A stretch of 64,000 bases of DNA from Zantedeschia hybrid cultivar (lineage: Eukaryota > Streptophyta > Magnoliopsida > Alismatales > Araceae), in assembly GCA_030544215.1 (NCBI GenBank), contig JARZZO010000013.1, positions 42,853,196 through 42,917,195 on the forward strand, written 5' to 3'. The notes under the pieces were generated by a model, which saw only the letters and a list, made by a program, of their open reading frames with translations, was not told the DNA's origin and did no database searches. Made by a program: the position numbers and the translations under genes. This document shows positions 32,401-43,000 of the stretch, piece by piece; position 1 is the first letter of the stretch; each line of letters opens with the position of its first letter.

Positions 32401-35400
32401 GAGGGATGGCGATGGCGATGGAGAGGGTGGGGCAAGGCGGTGAAGGCGGGGCTTGTCCGGCGTCACACCGGAGTTGGGGATTACTCCTCGGCGTCGCACC
32501 GAGGTGGTTCTCCGGCGTCGCACCGGAGCTTGGAGGGGGAGGGGGTCTCTCTCACAGAGCCTAATCGCACACAGGTATTTTTCTTTTTAATTTCATTCAT
32601 CATCATTTCTAAATTAAAACAGCATACATATAGGGGACGTTTGTAACGTCTGCTCCTTCCGCTCCTACTGTTACACATCGTAGATCCCTAAAAAAAACAG
32701 AAAAGAAACATAACGGACCATAAATGGCCCTAATAACAGCAAATAAAGAGGTCTCAAACCTCACATGGGCTCCAACTCGTCCCCAAGCCACAAGGACGTC
32801 GGATGGATCCTCCGACGGCGATAGACGAGATCCGGGCGGAACCGGACCGAGGCTCGGGTGTCCTCACCAATTACTTTCGCATGTGGGCTTTCATTTGGAT
32901 TCTTTCATAGCCAAAGGCCTAAAAGCCCACACAATTGGAGCTTAGCTGGTACAATGTACAAGCCACATGGGCTGCTGTCAGCCAGCTCAGGGGGAACAGG
33001 AATTCAAACTTTTAAAAATTCCTACCATGAATGTTGCTAGGTCCTGGGGGTGGACGGACTTCTTTGAACCTTCTGATGTCGGACTAAACTTTCAACACAG
33101 TAACTGACCAGCCGGCTTCCATGCAGCCAGCCGGTTGGGTTTGAAATGTTTCAAGAATATTTAGATTATTTATTAAACTAAATATTTTATAATTTAAATA
33201 AATAAAACTAAATCTTTTATAATTTAAAATGAATTTATAAATTTAAATTATTAGTTGAGCTGTTTACGAGCTTAAACGAGCCGAGCACATTGGTGTTCCG
33301 ACTTGGCTCGTTTATAAATTCAGCTTAAAATGTTGTTCAAACTTGGCTCATTTACTTAATAAATGAGCCAGGTTCGAGTGCCAACTGAGTCAGGTTCAAG
33401 CTGCTTGTCGAGTGTACTGGTTCATTTACACCCCTAAAGTTGTGGGCTGGGCTGGGTTGGGCTGGACCCAGCCCATTGACGCCCCTAGTGTAGATTGAGG
33501 AACTATGTGCAAAAATATATTTGATATTGTGAGAATTTGCAGTCAAAATAATTGTGAAGATTGAGGAATTATGTGCAAAAAATAAGGAGTCGATTTGATA
33601 TTGTGAGAAATTGTGGCTATAAAATAATTGTGTAGATTGAGGAACTGTGATTCAAGGTCAGTGATATATGTTCAAACAAGCTGCGTCAAACTATGTAGAC
33701 GTGGCCATGTGTTGACTGTCTTCGCAACACTTGGTTGTCTGATTGGGTTTGCCTGTCTCACATGAGCTGTACTGAAAGCGGCAGAAGAGAAGGTGACTTT
33801 AGCGAACTCTCACTTCAGCTCTTCTTCTCTGAGAATCTTCTCTGATCTCCTGTGAGCCTTTCCAATGTCAGAAACCTTGGTATCCATTTCAAATCTCTCA
33901 GCATTCTCAAATACATCTACCCTTTTAAGTCTCAATCTTTTGTTAGGTATAAATCAAGCAGCAAGCTATCAGTAGAATTCAACACTACAATCTATGGGAA
34001 GTTCATCGATCTCTTCCTCTCTCCTATCACTCTCTTTGCAGGATGTTGAGAACAGCTGAGCCAACTACTGCCTCTCCATCAGTGGTTCTCTCTGTGTATA
34101 TGATAGCTGACATCCATAAATTTCAGATACATCTCCTTGTCCTTCAATTTGGTTCACACCATGTGATTGGAGGAGGACAAGGAATAGGAGGGGGGAGAAA
34201 AGAGGAAGAAAGGAGGGGAAGGAGACTTGCGTCCTATTGCATCTTGTCAGTGCTACCAGAAAATGTTGAAACACCGCTCACCCTATATCCTTGTAACAAC
34301 CTGAGCGAACCCTTGTGATGTATTGTCTGCTTTGGGGCAAGGGTATACAGTTATGTTCTCAAAAGGTGCCTCACAAGTTATGGATGCAGGCCCTACATAT
34401 ATAGCCCAATGACTTCTCCCATTTTCCGGTATAGGATTAATCCTATTCATGCCTGTCCCAGCACCTAGACATAGTAGTAGCTCCATACAGTGGTGGCTGC
34501 ACACTTTTTCACCTGGCAAGTAGCGCTTTGCTATGGATAACCCTCTTATCTTTCCTGGCTCATAACTGCTTCACTACAATCCTCCTACTGCAGCCTACTG
34601 TCTCTTCTCGTCGTAAGTGTGGAAGTTTTGTCACCCTCTCTCTTCCTCCTGTTGCTGCCCATTGTGGCTGCTGCCAGGAAGGGTGGAAGTGCAGAACCCT
34701 GGTTCCTACTGCTCCTGTTGCAGTCTGCCGCTATCATTACTGGGAAGTGAGGAAGTACCAGCAACCTTCGATCCTTCTCCTCTTTCCTCTTCTCTCTTTG
34801 CTGTTGAATGCGGACAAGATTAGGACACTTGTGGGAGATGGGAATAAAAGTGTTCACAAATTCAAAAGATGCTCCATTTTAAATTTATATATGCAAAGCA
34901 TGTCGATTGTATAAAACTTTTGTATTTATGTGAGCATTGTTTACAGCAAAAAATTGTTTTAACCTTTAGGCTAGAAATTTATCCTCAATTTATTTGTGGT
35001 CCCATTTTGATTATCCTATAGTCTTTGAAATTTACTGGATGCTCTAGAAAGTCCAAATTAGACTCTAGAAAGATTACAATCATATTTTAATCACGCAAAT
35101 GTCACATTATTCATATAATGTAATTCCATCTCATACTTCTTTGGATATGCTTTAATGAATTTATTAGACCACAGACATTGATAGATGCATATTTGTACAA
35201 ATGAAGAGTCTTAGTACCCCTCATGTTCCCTTGTCTTGTTTGCTAGAATTTTCTTCATGTTTGGAGGGCAGTGGGAAATCTTAGGACTCTTTTGTGCCTT
35301 GTTGAAGCAGTGACAGGATTGGAAGATTTTGAATACATCAGAATTGGTGGCCATAGATATTCCCACAACAAAGGTCTGAAATTTACACCATCTATCTTCC

Positions 35401-38400
35401 TGATAAAGTACCATGGAGCTTCTCTAACCAATGGCACAATCAGTTTGAGAGAGTGGAATACGGTGATCATGAAATTTGACTTGAGGGAAGGGGTAAAACA
35501 CAAAACTCAGCAGTAAGTTGACAGATTCTTTCAAAGTCAGATCTGCCAGCTACTTGTATGTTTTCAATGAGGAAAGCCTTTCCCTAGCAAGGGGCTAATA
35601 AAGATCGGAAGGGCTTGCACGTAGAATTGGGACAGAGTATGTAAAACAAAACAAGGGGGCGTGGAACTGGTTAGCATGGGCATCTTTATTAGAGATATGA
35701 TGGTTGAAGGGTTGGTAAGACTTGGTGAAGAGGCGATTATGTGGGCGAAGGCTGTGGAAGAGAAATTCTTCAGTCATTATAGCATGTATGCATCCAGCCA
35801 GGTGATTACGCATCCTTGTCTCCCTTTTGAAGGAGGGTTGATAAAGTAGCTGATTGTCTTGAAGTTTCCTGTGTTTCATATTGTTAATGGGCATATATTC
35901 TGGGAGAATAGATGATGTTCAGATCATTCCTAAGAAAAAAGGAAAAAGAAAAAGGTTTCCTGGGTGTTATAACTTATCCAATGATAAAGGGCTCACTGTT
36001 CAACAAATTCAACATTATAGTAGTAGGGGTTTGTGAACCAGACTTGGAGAAATTTAACCAAGACTGAAGTTGAAGATTTCTTAAAATGATGAAGGTTTTA
36101 TTGTCCCAGATGTGTATATCAAGTGATAAGACAAACATGAGAAAATGGGGATGAGAATTGAAACACTGCTTTACAGGAAGGTCCCTTAAGAATATTTTTG
36201 ACAAGGGGGATTAGAGTGTGGTGAAGAATTATTGTACAAAGTCCCTCCAATTCAAAATTAAAAATTTTCTGTGATAAGTTGCTATCAGATAACTTTTAGA
36301 ATTGGAGAGGATTGGGTTGATTAAGCATTTCTATTTTATGCAGTTTTCAAGTTGAATCATCTGATCCTGAGGGAAGATGCTAGCAAGGACTCTGGGTATG
36401 ACTGGTGTTAGGGGAGGAGGTACATGAACTAATAATGCGGGGTTGGAGCTTGTCCTTGTAAATTTGGAGAATAGTCTGTGGTTTATCCTTATGATACTAT
36501 GTGCTGGGTTATTTGATAGGAACAGAATAGGAGGAGATTCATAGAGGACTTTTCAAGGATTACTAGCACATACTATGGACAGTGGGTTGTAGACTGTGCA
36601 CTAGCAGCCAATTTGGGAAATCTAGATTATTCTCTTGGTGGATGGGGGATTTTGTAATATGGTCTGATATTTTGCCTTGTGCGTTCAAGTGTTTAATTTC
36701 TTATCTTCCATCTTTTCTTGAAGGTGACAAGGATCACATTTCATTAAAATAATAAAAGGTACTAAATAACGGAAAACAAAAAGTCCCCATAACAGATTTT
36801 ATCCAGCAGATAAAAAGGAGCAGACAAAAAGAAACTCAAAATCAATTACAGATTTCCTTCCATTGTTCAGCTTTGGAGATCAGAGAAGAATCCGTTCATC
36901 TAACACCCTCGTCGCCTTCCCCCAGTCCAACACCCATCTGATTGATGTTCTAAGGATAGCAAAGGTACTGTTGAAGTCTTGGGCACATCTCCTTTTATTT
37001 CTCTCTTGCCCCATTGCCCAAAACATAGCTGGAAGGAGCACAGACCAAGGTTCAATATCTGAGCCAACCACTGTATCATTTCCAAAACATGTTGATGTTT
37101 GTTCACATTGAACATTCCACACTTGCAAAATAAGTGATCCAGATCTTCCTCAAATAGACCACAGAAGATACAGGTAGACCTCTGAATATGACAAAATCTC
37201 TTAAGTCTTTGACTGGTTGGAAGTCTCCTGAAGGCCACTTTCCATAAAAACAACCTAATTTTGTATGGAAGGAGTTTGGACCAGACTAGCTTCCTCCACC
37301 ATACTCTTATACGTCCATCCTGGAGTACTTCAAATTCTGCTTCTGTTGGCTCCCTTCTCAGTTAAAGTTCCAATTTGAGGTATCCTCAACAGAATACAAA
37401 TCTGAGCAATAGAGACATGTTTCTCTTGAGTGATTTGATAGAGATTACAGAATTTGGAAGCGGGTGGCAAATCAGAACACCATTTGTCCTCCCAAAACCT
37501 GATATTTTCTCCATTCCCTACACAGAGTTGGACTGCAGGTGAGATAAGCTCCTCCATCTTTGTGATGTTCCTCCAGATGGGTGACGATTTGACACCCTAA
37601 GTGGCATGGAAATCCATAAATCTCTTCTATGATAATATTTGTCTTTAATGATCTTGACCCACAGTGCATCCTCTTCTTCACCCATCCTCCACAGCCATTT
37701 AGCTAACAGAGCTTTATTAAAAGGAGTTTGCATTAAACCAGCACCACCTTGATCCTGGCTTTTGCAGACCTGATCAAATGTAAAACTTTCTTTTCTCTCT
37801 TACCCATGGCCTAGAAGCAAGAGCTCCTCCTTGCTTCTATCATTCTTTCCACAGTCTGTGGAATTTTGACAATAGAAAGATGGGTGAAGAAGAGGATGCA
37901 TTCTATCATTCTCCTCCCAAATGTTTCTTATCTTCCATCTTGTTCCAACAAAAATTGGTTTTCATGGCATTCACATTTCTTCTCGTTCATTAGGAAGTGA
38001 GGTGGTTGCATTGGGGAGGTTGGATCCTCTTATATGTTCATACCTTTCATATCTTTTAAGGAAAGGTGACGGGTTGCTGTCTTCAGTTCCAAGTTGAATT
38101 ACTGGTTGAAGGCATGTCACCGCTATGTGGCATTTAGGTTCTGCTTTTGCCCTCTGAGAGTATCTGGAAGTGATACCTTGCACCGGGGCTGGCATACTTT
38201 CTAGGATAAAGATGGCAGAATAATTATTAGAAATTGATGCAACACTTTTTTTATTACTTGTCACCGCCTTTATCTTATACCCAGTCTATGTTTGTTATGT
38301 TATCTTCAGATTCAGTATAGATTTTTCTAATATCGCTTTCTTATAATTTCAGGAGCAAGGGGAGGTAGCAGATGAAGCAGAACCTTTCATGGGATCTGGT

Positions 38401-40031
38401 CGATTTGGTAAGAACATGGGTGGTGCCTCCTTTCTTGTACTATTTGATTTGGCAATACCCTTCCCATTTTAAGAAGTCACTTGCCTTACTTGCTTCAGTC
38501 CCCATTAAATCAATGACTAGTTTCTTTTTTAATTTTCTTTCATATTTAGACTTTTGTCTTGTATTAAATGAGTGGCTTCTACTTTATCTCTCGGAAGCAC
38601 ATAAATAATCCTACACTGTTTTTATTTCTTGTTCATTTTTAAAACAAGATATTTGTTGTTGCAACTTACTTTTCTTGTTTCCTTTAGGTTGTAGTGCCCT
38701 CTCTTGATGATATTGTTGTTTCTTACTGCTTTTAGCAATGCAAGCCATTGGCAATTATCCTTCCAATGTTGTTTAATGTCACTTCTTTTTTTTGTAGTTC
38801 CATGGTAACCCTTTCTCTTATTATTATTGTTTTCTAGGAACATCAATATTCAGTTGAATGTTTTGTACCACTTAATTTTAATGAATTATCTGTAGACAAG
38901 GTTTTTATTATCTTCAAAGTCCTTGTTTTGGAGTTTTTGCTTGATTTTCATCTTCCTGCTATGATTTATTCCTTCTGCAATTATTTTTAGTTGGTTGGGA
39001 GTTTCAGAAAATAGGATGGAAAAGTCTCTACGCTGGGAAAAGTTAGTTTTCCCGAAGTTAGAGATTTAGGACAATAAATGGTTCAATAAATGGTTACAGA
39101 AAACCTTTTGTTCCTGGCTCAAAAATTTTCATACCTCTAGACCTAGGAAACCTTCTTTTCTGGGGAAAAGACCAAGTTTCTCCTCCACTCTCCACTCCCT
39201 CCCTCTCTTAGCAACAGCTGAGGTTTGGCATTAACCTACATAAGATTTGACTTTTCTTAACAATTGCTAAACATTGAAGATATATTTTCCCTTTAACGAC
39301 TTTTAGTCCAGGAAGACAAAGTTTTACTTTTCCAAGGAATTAAAAAACAAAGTGAAAATCCCTAATGCACCCTTTGGGAAAATGTCATCTCTGATGCTTA
39401 GGTATTTGAGGCTAAGCTGGACCCCCCTGTTGCTTTGCTTGCCTCTCACTCTTAGCCATGTGTTTTTAACTAAATCTATGAGTGGATTCATAGATTAGAT
39501 TAGCCCATGAGGAATAATTTAATATTTGTATCTATAAAAAGATATCCTTGTTCAGCTTGGTGTCTTCTGGCTATTGAAAGTTCCTTCTGTTCTCACTTCT
39601 CAGGTGTCCATCATGAAATTGTAGACGAAGAACCTTTTTATGTTATAGGTGCCCTATTAGATTAGACCATGAGGAATGATTTTGGACTTGTATAAAAGAG
39701 GTCCTTGTACAGCTGTGTCTTCCGGCTATTGAAAGTTCCTCCTGTTCTCAGATAGCCATGATGAAATTGTAAAACAATAATCGTTTGTGCAATAGGTGCC
39801 CTACCTTTCCTCCCAAATGATTTAAAAGAGAATGTAGCTTTATCTCATATATTTGCTAAATTAAATGCCTATAAAGTTCCCTCGTCAGTTGCGACAAATA
39901 GATTCTACTGTTTTGGCACCTATTAAGAACAACTGACTAATTGACCATGTTATCTGGCAGCACGAGCATACTCTCTGGGCTACAACTGTGATGATGAGGA
40001 GGAGCTAGAAGCGGCACTAAGGTTCTGCTGA
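26440..40031 (+). CDS. SKIP31: F-box protein, SKIP31 type (9 exons)
   Basis: Expected to be a substrate receptor of an SCF ubiquitin ligase, binding SKP1-like ASK proteins through its F-box. Exons: 26440-26541, 26652-26867, 27064-27137, 27263-27338, 29053-29163, 29271-29445, 29527-29642, 38353-38407 and 39961-40031. All splice sites are GT-AG and phases agree, giving 331 residues (the Arabidopsis relative is of similar size). Residues 1-90 are acidic and low-complexity. The F-box is at about 88-131 (RIPPELFRHIFKFLSSEDLV, then CLWRRL). A conserved stretch (EFKEYYIQMQAAKRSQAPLP) follows at about 173-192. A cysteine cluster (Cys at about 228, 233, 244, 249, 253, 257) may bind zinc. The C-terminus carries the family signature GSGRFARAYSLGYNC. 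Intron 7 is 8710 bp and full of insertions, yet exons on both sides are intact. The chosen Met is the first in frame after the upstream hAT element. Confidence 0.94.
27617..28102. mobile_element. MITE-like insertion in intron 4 of the F-box gene
   Basis: The left end (CTATGTTATAAAAGGTGATT) and right end (reverse of CTATGTAGTGAAAGGTGAGA) are similar inverted termini. GCCTTGCTCACCTAAGCGA and GGTCGCCTAAGGTGAG motifs sit just inside. No clear target duplication was found. Confidence 0.4.
30931..33102. mobile_element. Innermost ~2.2-kb insertion, LTR-like ends, type unresolved
   Basis: Its termini are TGATGCGGGG on the left and CTTTCAACA on the right, so it reads TG...CA; on the minus strand it starts TGTTGAAAGTTTAG, a common start for plant LTRs. 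ACTGA occurs at both junctions (30929-30933, 33103-33107) and could be the target duplication if the ends are shifted by a few bases. Inside are a TATA-like CTATAAGG at about 31941, a 40-bp GC-rich tandem repeat (32071-32190) and three covarying hairpins (32456-32528). No gag, pol or transposase is recognisable. It may be a solo LTR, a large LTR derivative or a gene-fragment carrier. Confidence 0.45.
32071..32190. repeat. GC-rich 40-bp tandem repeat, three copies
   Basis: Units at 32071-32110, 32111-32150 and 32151-32190, each with GGCGACGG near its start and GCAGCAGG or GCAACAGG near its middle. The second and first differ by a few bases and the third decays at its right end. The surrounding 32.0-32.45 kb is simple GGC/GAC-type sequence giving long ORFs in many frames, which I treat as artefacts. 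Confidence 0.85.
36725..37960 (-). mobile_element. 5'-truncated LINE fragment in intron 7
   Basis: On the minus strand, 37733-37520 encodes NKALLAKWLWRMGEEEDALW, the segment after the RT domain in plant L1-type LINEs. 37557-37330 encodes a GNGENIRFWEDKW motif. 37253-36900 encodes the zinc-binding RT-associated domain (WKVAFRRLPTSQRLKR, then CIFCG, and HLFCKC). These pieces are in different frames, so it is decayed. The 3' UTR runs to about 36725. The upstream endonuclease and core RT are absent. Confidence 0.8.
39495..39803. repeat. Tandem duplication (~150-160 bp) in intron 8 of the F-box gene
   Basis: Two consecutive copies (39495-39655 and 39657-39803) share TTAGATTAG.CCATGAGGAAT, GGCTATTGAAAGTTCC, CATGATGAAATTGTA-like and ATAGGTGCCCTA blocks. 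The second copy lacks about 14 bp. Confidence 0.85.
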
Positions 40032-43000
40032 TAATGTAGACAGTTTGCTTGAGACGACATTTTGTACATCCCATGTTTATAAGTACCTCTTCATTAGATT
40101 TTGAACAAGAATGTAGCAATGTATAACCTGTTCTCAAGTTTAATTTTTGTTATCACAGCCATCTCTATATTTTTTTCTTCTTGTGAAAGTTTTGGAGAAG
40201 CCCATGTTGAATGCCGTGATATTGCTGTGTTGATGGGGTGAGTCATGAAATCGATTGCAAAGCTTGTCGGCGTAGACTATGATAGCTAATTGGTTACTAA
40301 AGCCCTTGTTTTGATGATGTTAGGTTAATGGCTGGTTACTATTCTTCTCAATTTCTCGTGTAGAGCATAAACTATGATAGCTAACAAATGCTCCTGACCC
40401 AGGTTCCAATCTTCAATGAATGCTACTAGGGTGTTTGGTTGTGTTATAATCTTTTATACAGTTTCATGATAAGAAACTATAATAAAGTGATCTTTATGGT
40501 AATTTTTAAAATATAAAATACCTAATTGTTATGCCTGGTAAAAAACATGATAATTTTTGAAACCATACACTAGATGAGCTGATAGGCATACCATTTAGAC
40601 GCGGTGTCGATCACCTGGGATGCATACCTCTCATGCTTCTCTTCCCCCATCCATTTTGCTAAGATCTCTGCTCCAACGAGGCACAACCATAGAAGTCCGA
40701 ACACCCCACAGCACCCATGAGAAGCCGCTTGGCATCTCGTCTCCAACTACTAGATCTATTGGAAACCGGAAGGAGCCCCCTCATCTCCAGCCGTGTCAGT
40801 GATGCCACCGTGAACCTCCTCACCTCTGCCCTAATCTCCAGCCATGTAATTGAAGGCTGCGAGCCCACAGCCAATGTTGCCCTCGCAGTCGCAGCAGCAA
40901 ATGGCGGCACCGACGGCGGCACAACAGATCTCGACACTGCCGTCACGATCCACAGAGGCGCAGCTCTTCGATGCCTTTAGTCCCCTGGGTAGTGGGCATC
41001 GTAGGATACGCAGGGTCTTGCAGCAGCGGAGCACGGAAGAGGTATAGGAGCAGGGGTCGCGAGTGTTGCATGCGAGGCTAGCGGGGGTAACAACGTTAGG
41101 GTCAGGCTCATCGGGGTCACGGGGCCTGGGCAGTGGGGTCACGAGCCTGGACTGGGCCTACCCTTTAGTGGGTTTTGGAAATCTAGTGGGGTCACGGGCC
41201 CCCACTGGAATAGTACTAGATCTACCGTTGGCTATGATTCTGCTCCGGCAATGGATGAAGGTATGGTTAATTAAATAACTTCTGTCCGTACACTTAGGCA
41301 ATGGTGAGAGTACTATATTACCCGCTATCAAATCTGGAAGGACTGCAAAATTGGTGGGTCTGGTATGATCCGACTCAGCTCCAGAAAAAGGCCCAAATTC
41401 ACATTATAAAATCCGGTTTTAGATCCAATTAAAATCAGCAAGAGTAATACTTGCTGTATTTCCTTCAACGTTTTCGGATGGCAACACAATAGTAGATAAA
41501 CTTTTTAGAAAAGTAGAGAGTTGGGGGATCACCTCAGCTCAGCCTCCATACAAAAGATTGGAAGGTTGGAAAAAATTAAAACGAAATGAAAAGATTACAT
41601 ACTTATGTGATCCGAGTCATCGGATTGAGACATTGCATCGTGTGCAGTGCAGCAACTGACTTACTACTAAAAAGTGATAAAAATATCTTGACCTTTTTTA
41701 TGTCGTCACCATTTCGGGGCCAGTGGAGGATGTAGGTGATATTGCCATCACGAGGCTGGCCTTCACAGTTCTCCACATCAGGTGCACGTTATCTAATCCA
41801 CGTCAACCTGCTCTTTCCCATCTCCTCCGTTCTCCTATTTTGCCCTAACTAGTTCTATGCTTGTGGGATGTATGGTAAAATATTAAATTTGAATAAACAT
41901 GTTTTAATTTTGACGGAAAAATAAAAGTTATATTTTAATAATTCTTCATAAAGAAAAATAAAAAATAAGAATTATGTTTTAGTAATTTTTCATAGAGAGA
42001 GAGAGAGAAATTCATTCTCCTACTACCACGTGTCCTAATTTTAGTTTTGGCGGAAAAACAGAAATTTTGTTTTAGTATTATAGTATAGACAGTTGTCAAT
42101 GAAGTTCAATATTAAAAGCAGGCCAAGAATGTGGCTATTGGCCAAGATCTAATCTATAAATGTAGGATATCAAAAGGAAAATTATTTGCATGTCACACTC
42201 AAAAAGAGAGTCAAATGTGACACCAGGCTTAATTCAATTTAGAGCGTCAGTTTTAAGTTTGTTACTCGTTGATTTAAAAATAAGACGGCAAGAGTAGAAA
42301 TAGCGTGACATATTATTTTGTGCATGAATGCTAACATTCTTACACGCAAAAAGATCTATACCCAAAAATAACATCTGGCTGGCCCATGTTTCTAGTGTGT
42401 TTAGTAAAACTTTTAGTTAGAAGTTAGTTTTGGCTTCAACTTTTAGCATGAAAAATATTAAATGAGAGTACTTAAAACAAATTGTTGATAGTCATATAAG
42501 CCAATCTTTCTTCAATCACTTCATTTTATAATTTCGGTTTTTTTTTATCTCGATTCCATTAGATATAGTGAATTCAAAATAAATCAATCATGTATCTTAT
42601 GTATTCTGATATTAGTCCTTGTATACTTAAACTTTCTAGTTTTTAATCTCTACCATTTCCTTCTGTCAATCTTTCTTAACTCTACCATAGGTAAACATGA
42701 GTTTAACTCACGTCAAAAAAGTCATTTATACCCTTGTTTGAATTTTGAGTTTTACTTCTTGTACTAACAATCAGTGTTGCACTAGTTATTGGTGTTACTT
42801 GATCTCCAATTAGATGATTCAAAAAATTAAAGATAATATTAGGTTCGACCCAGTAAGGTCATTTTTCTCCTATTCATCAGTGCTTAGTCTTTTATTTTTC
42901 AAAGCCATTTCAAGTATTTTTGTAATATGCCATGCAAATTTGCTTCTTTTAAACAAATTTTAACTAGAATGATTTATTATTAAATTATGTTAAATTTATA

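Larger units (their letters stand above)
30759..33436. mobile_element. Middle hAT-like element of the intron nest
   Basis: Starts TAGGGGTGTAAACGAGTC and ends GGTTCATTTACACCCCTA. Flanking octamers AAGTTGCG (30751-30758) and AAGTTGTG (33437-33444) match at 7 of 8 positions. It sits within the outer element, 51 bp from that element's right end. Minus its own insertion it is about 0.5 kb, the same family and size as the element at 25661-26219. Confidence 0.78.
29870..33487. mobile_element. Outer hAT-like element of the intron nest
   Basis: Ends TAGGGCTGTCAATGCGCTGG and (reverse) TAGGGGCGTCAATGGGCTGG are ~20-bp terminal inverted repeats. The flanking minisatellite unit is cut within GTGTAGA, which appears on both sides. 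Without later insertions it would be about 0.94 kb. A GC-rich stretch (30060-30640) holds overlapping ORFs in several frames with no recognisable domain. Confidence 0.7.
29808..33650. repeat. Minisatellite (unit ~75-85 bp) split by a transposon
   Basis: The unit contains GATATTGTGAGAAATTGTG and AATAATTGTGTAGATTGAGG. One copy lies at 29808-29868, and two more at 33488-33553 and 33558-33650. The array is interrupted by the hAT-like element 29870-33487, whose flanks read GTGTAGAA on the left and GTGTAGAT on the right. Confidence 0.7.
29643..38352 (+). other. Giant intron 7 of the F-box gene
   Basis: The 8.7-kb intron has a GTCAGT donor and TTTCAG acceptor. It contains a minisatellite interrupted by a three-level transposon nest (29870-33487), then mostly unassigned AT-rich DNA (33660-36700) and a LINE fragment (36725-37960). 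Small ORFs at 33.8-36.2 kb show no family resemblance. Confidence 0.85.

Noticed and set aside
30060..32523. Many long ORFs in the GC-rich parts of the intron nest
   Set aside because: Several frames are open simultaneously and the translations are low-complexity Arg/Ala/Pro/Gly; they follow from GC-rich tandem repeats inside transposons.
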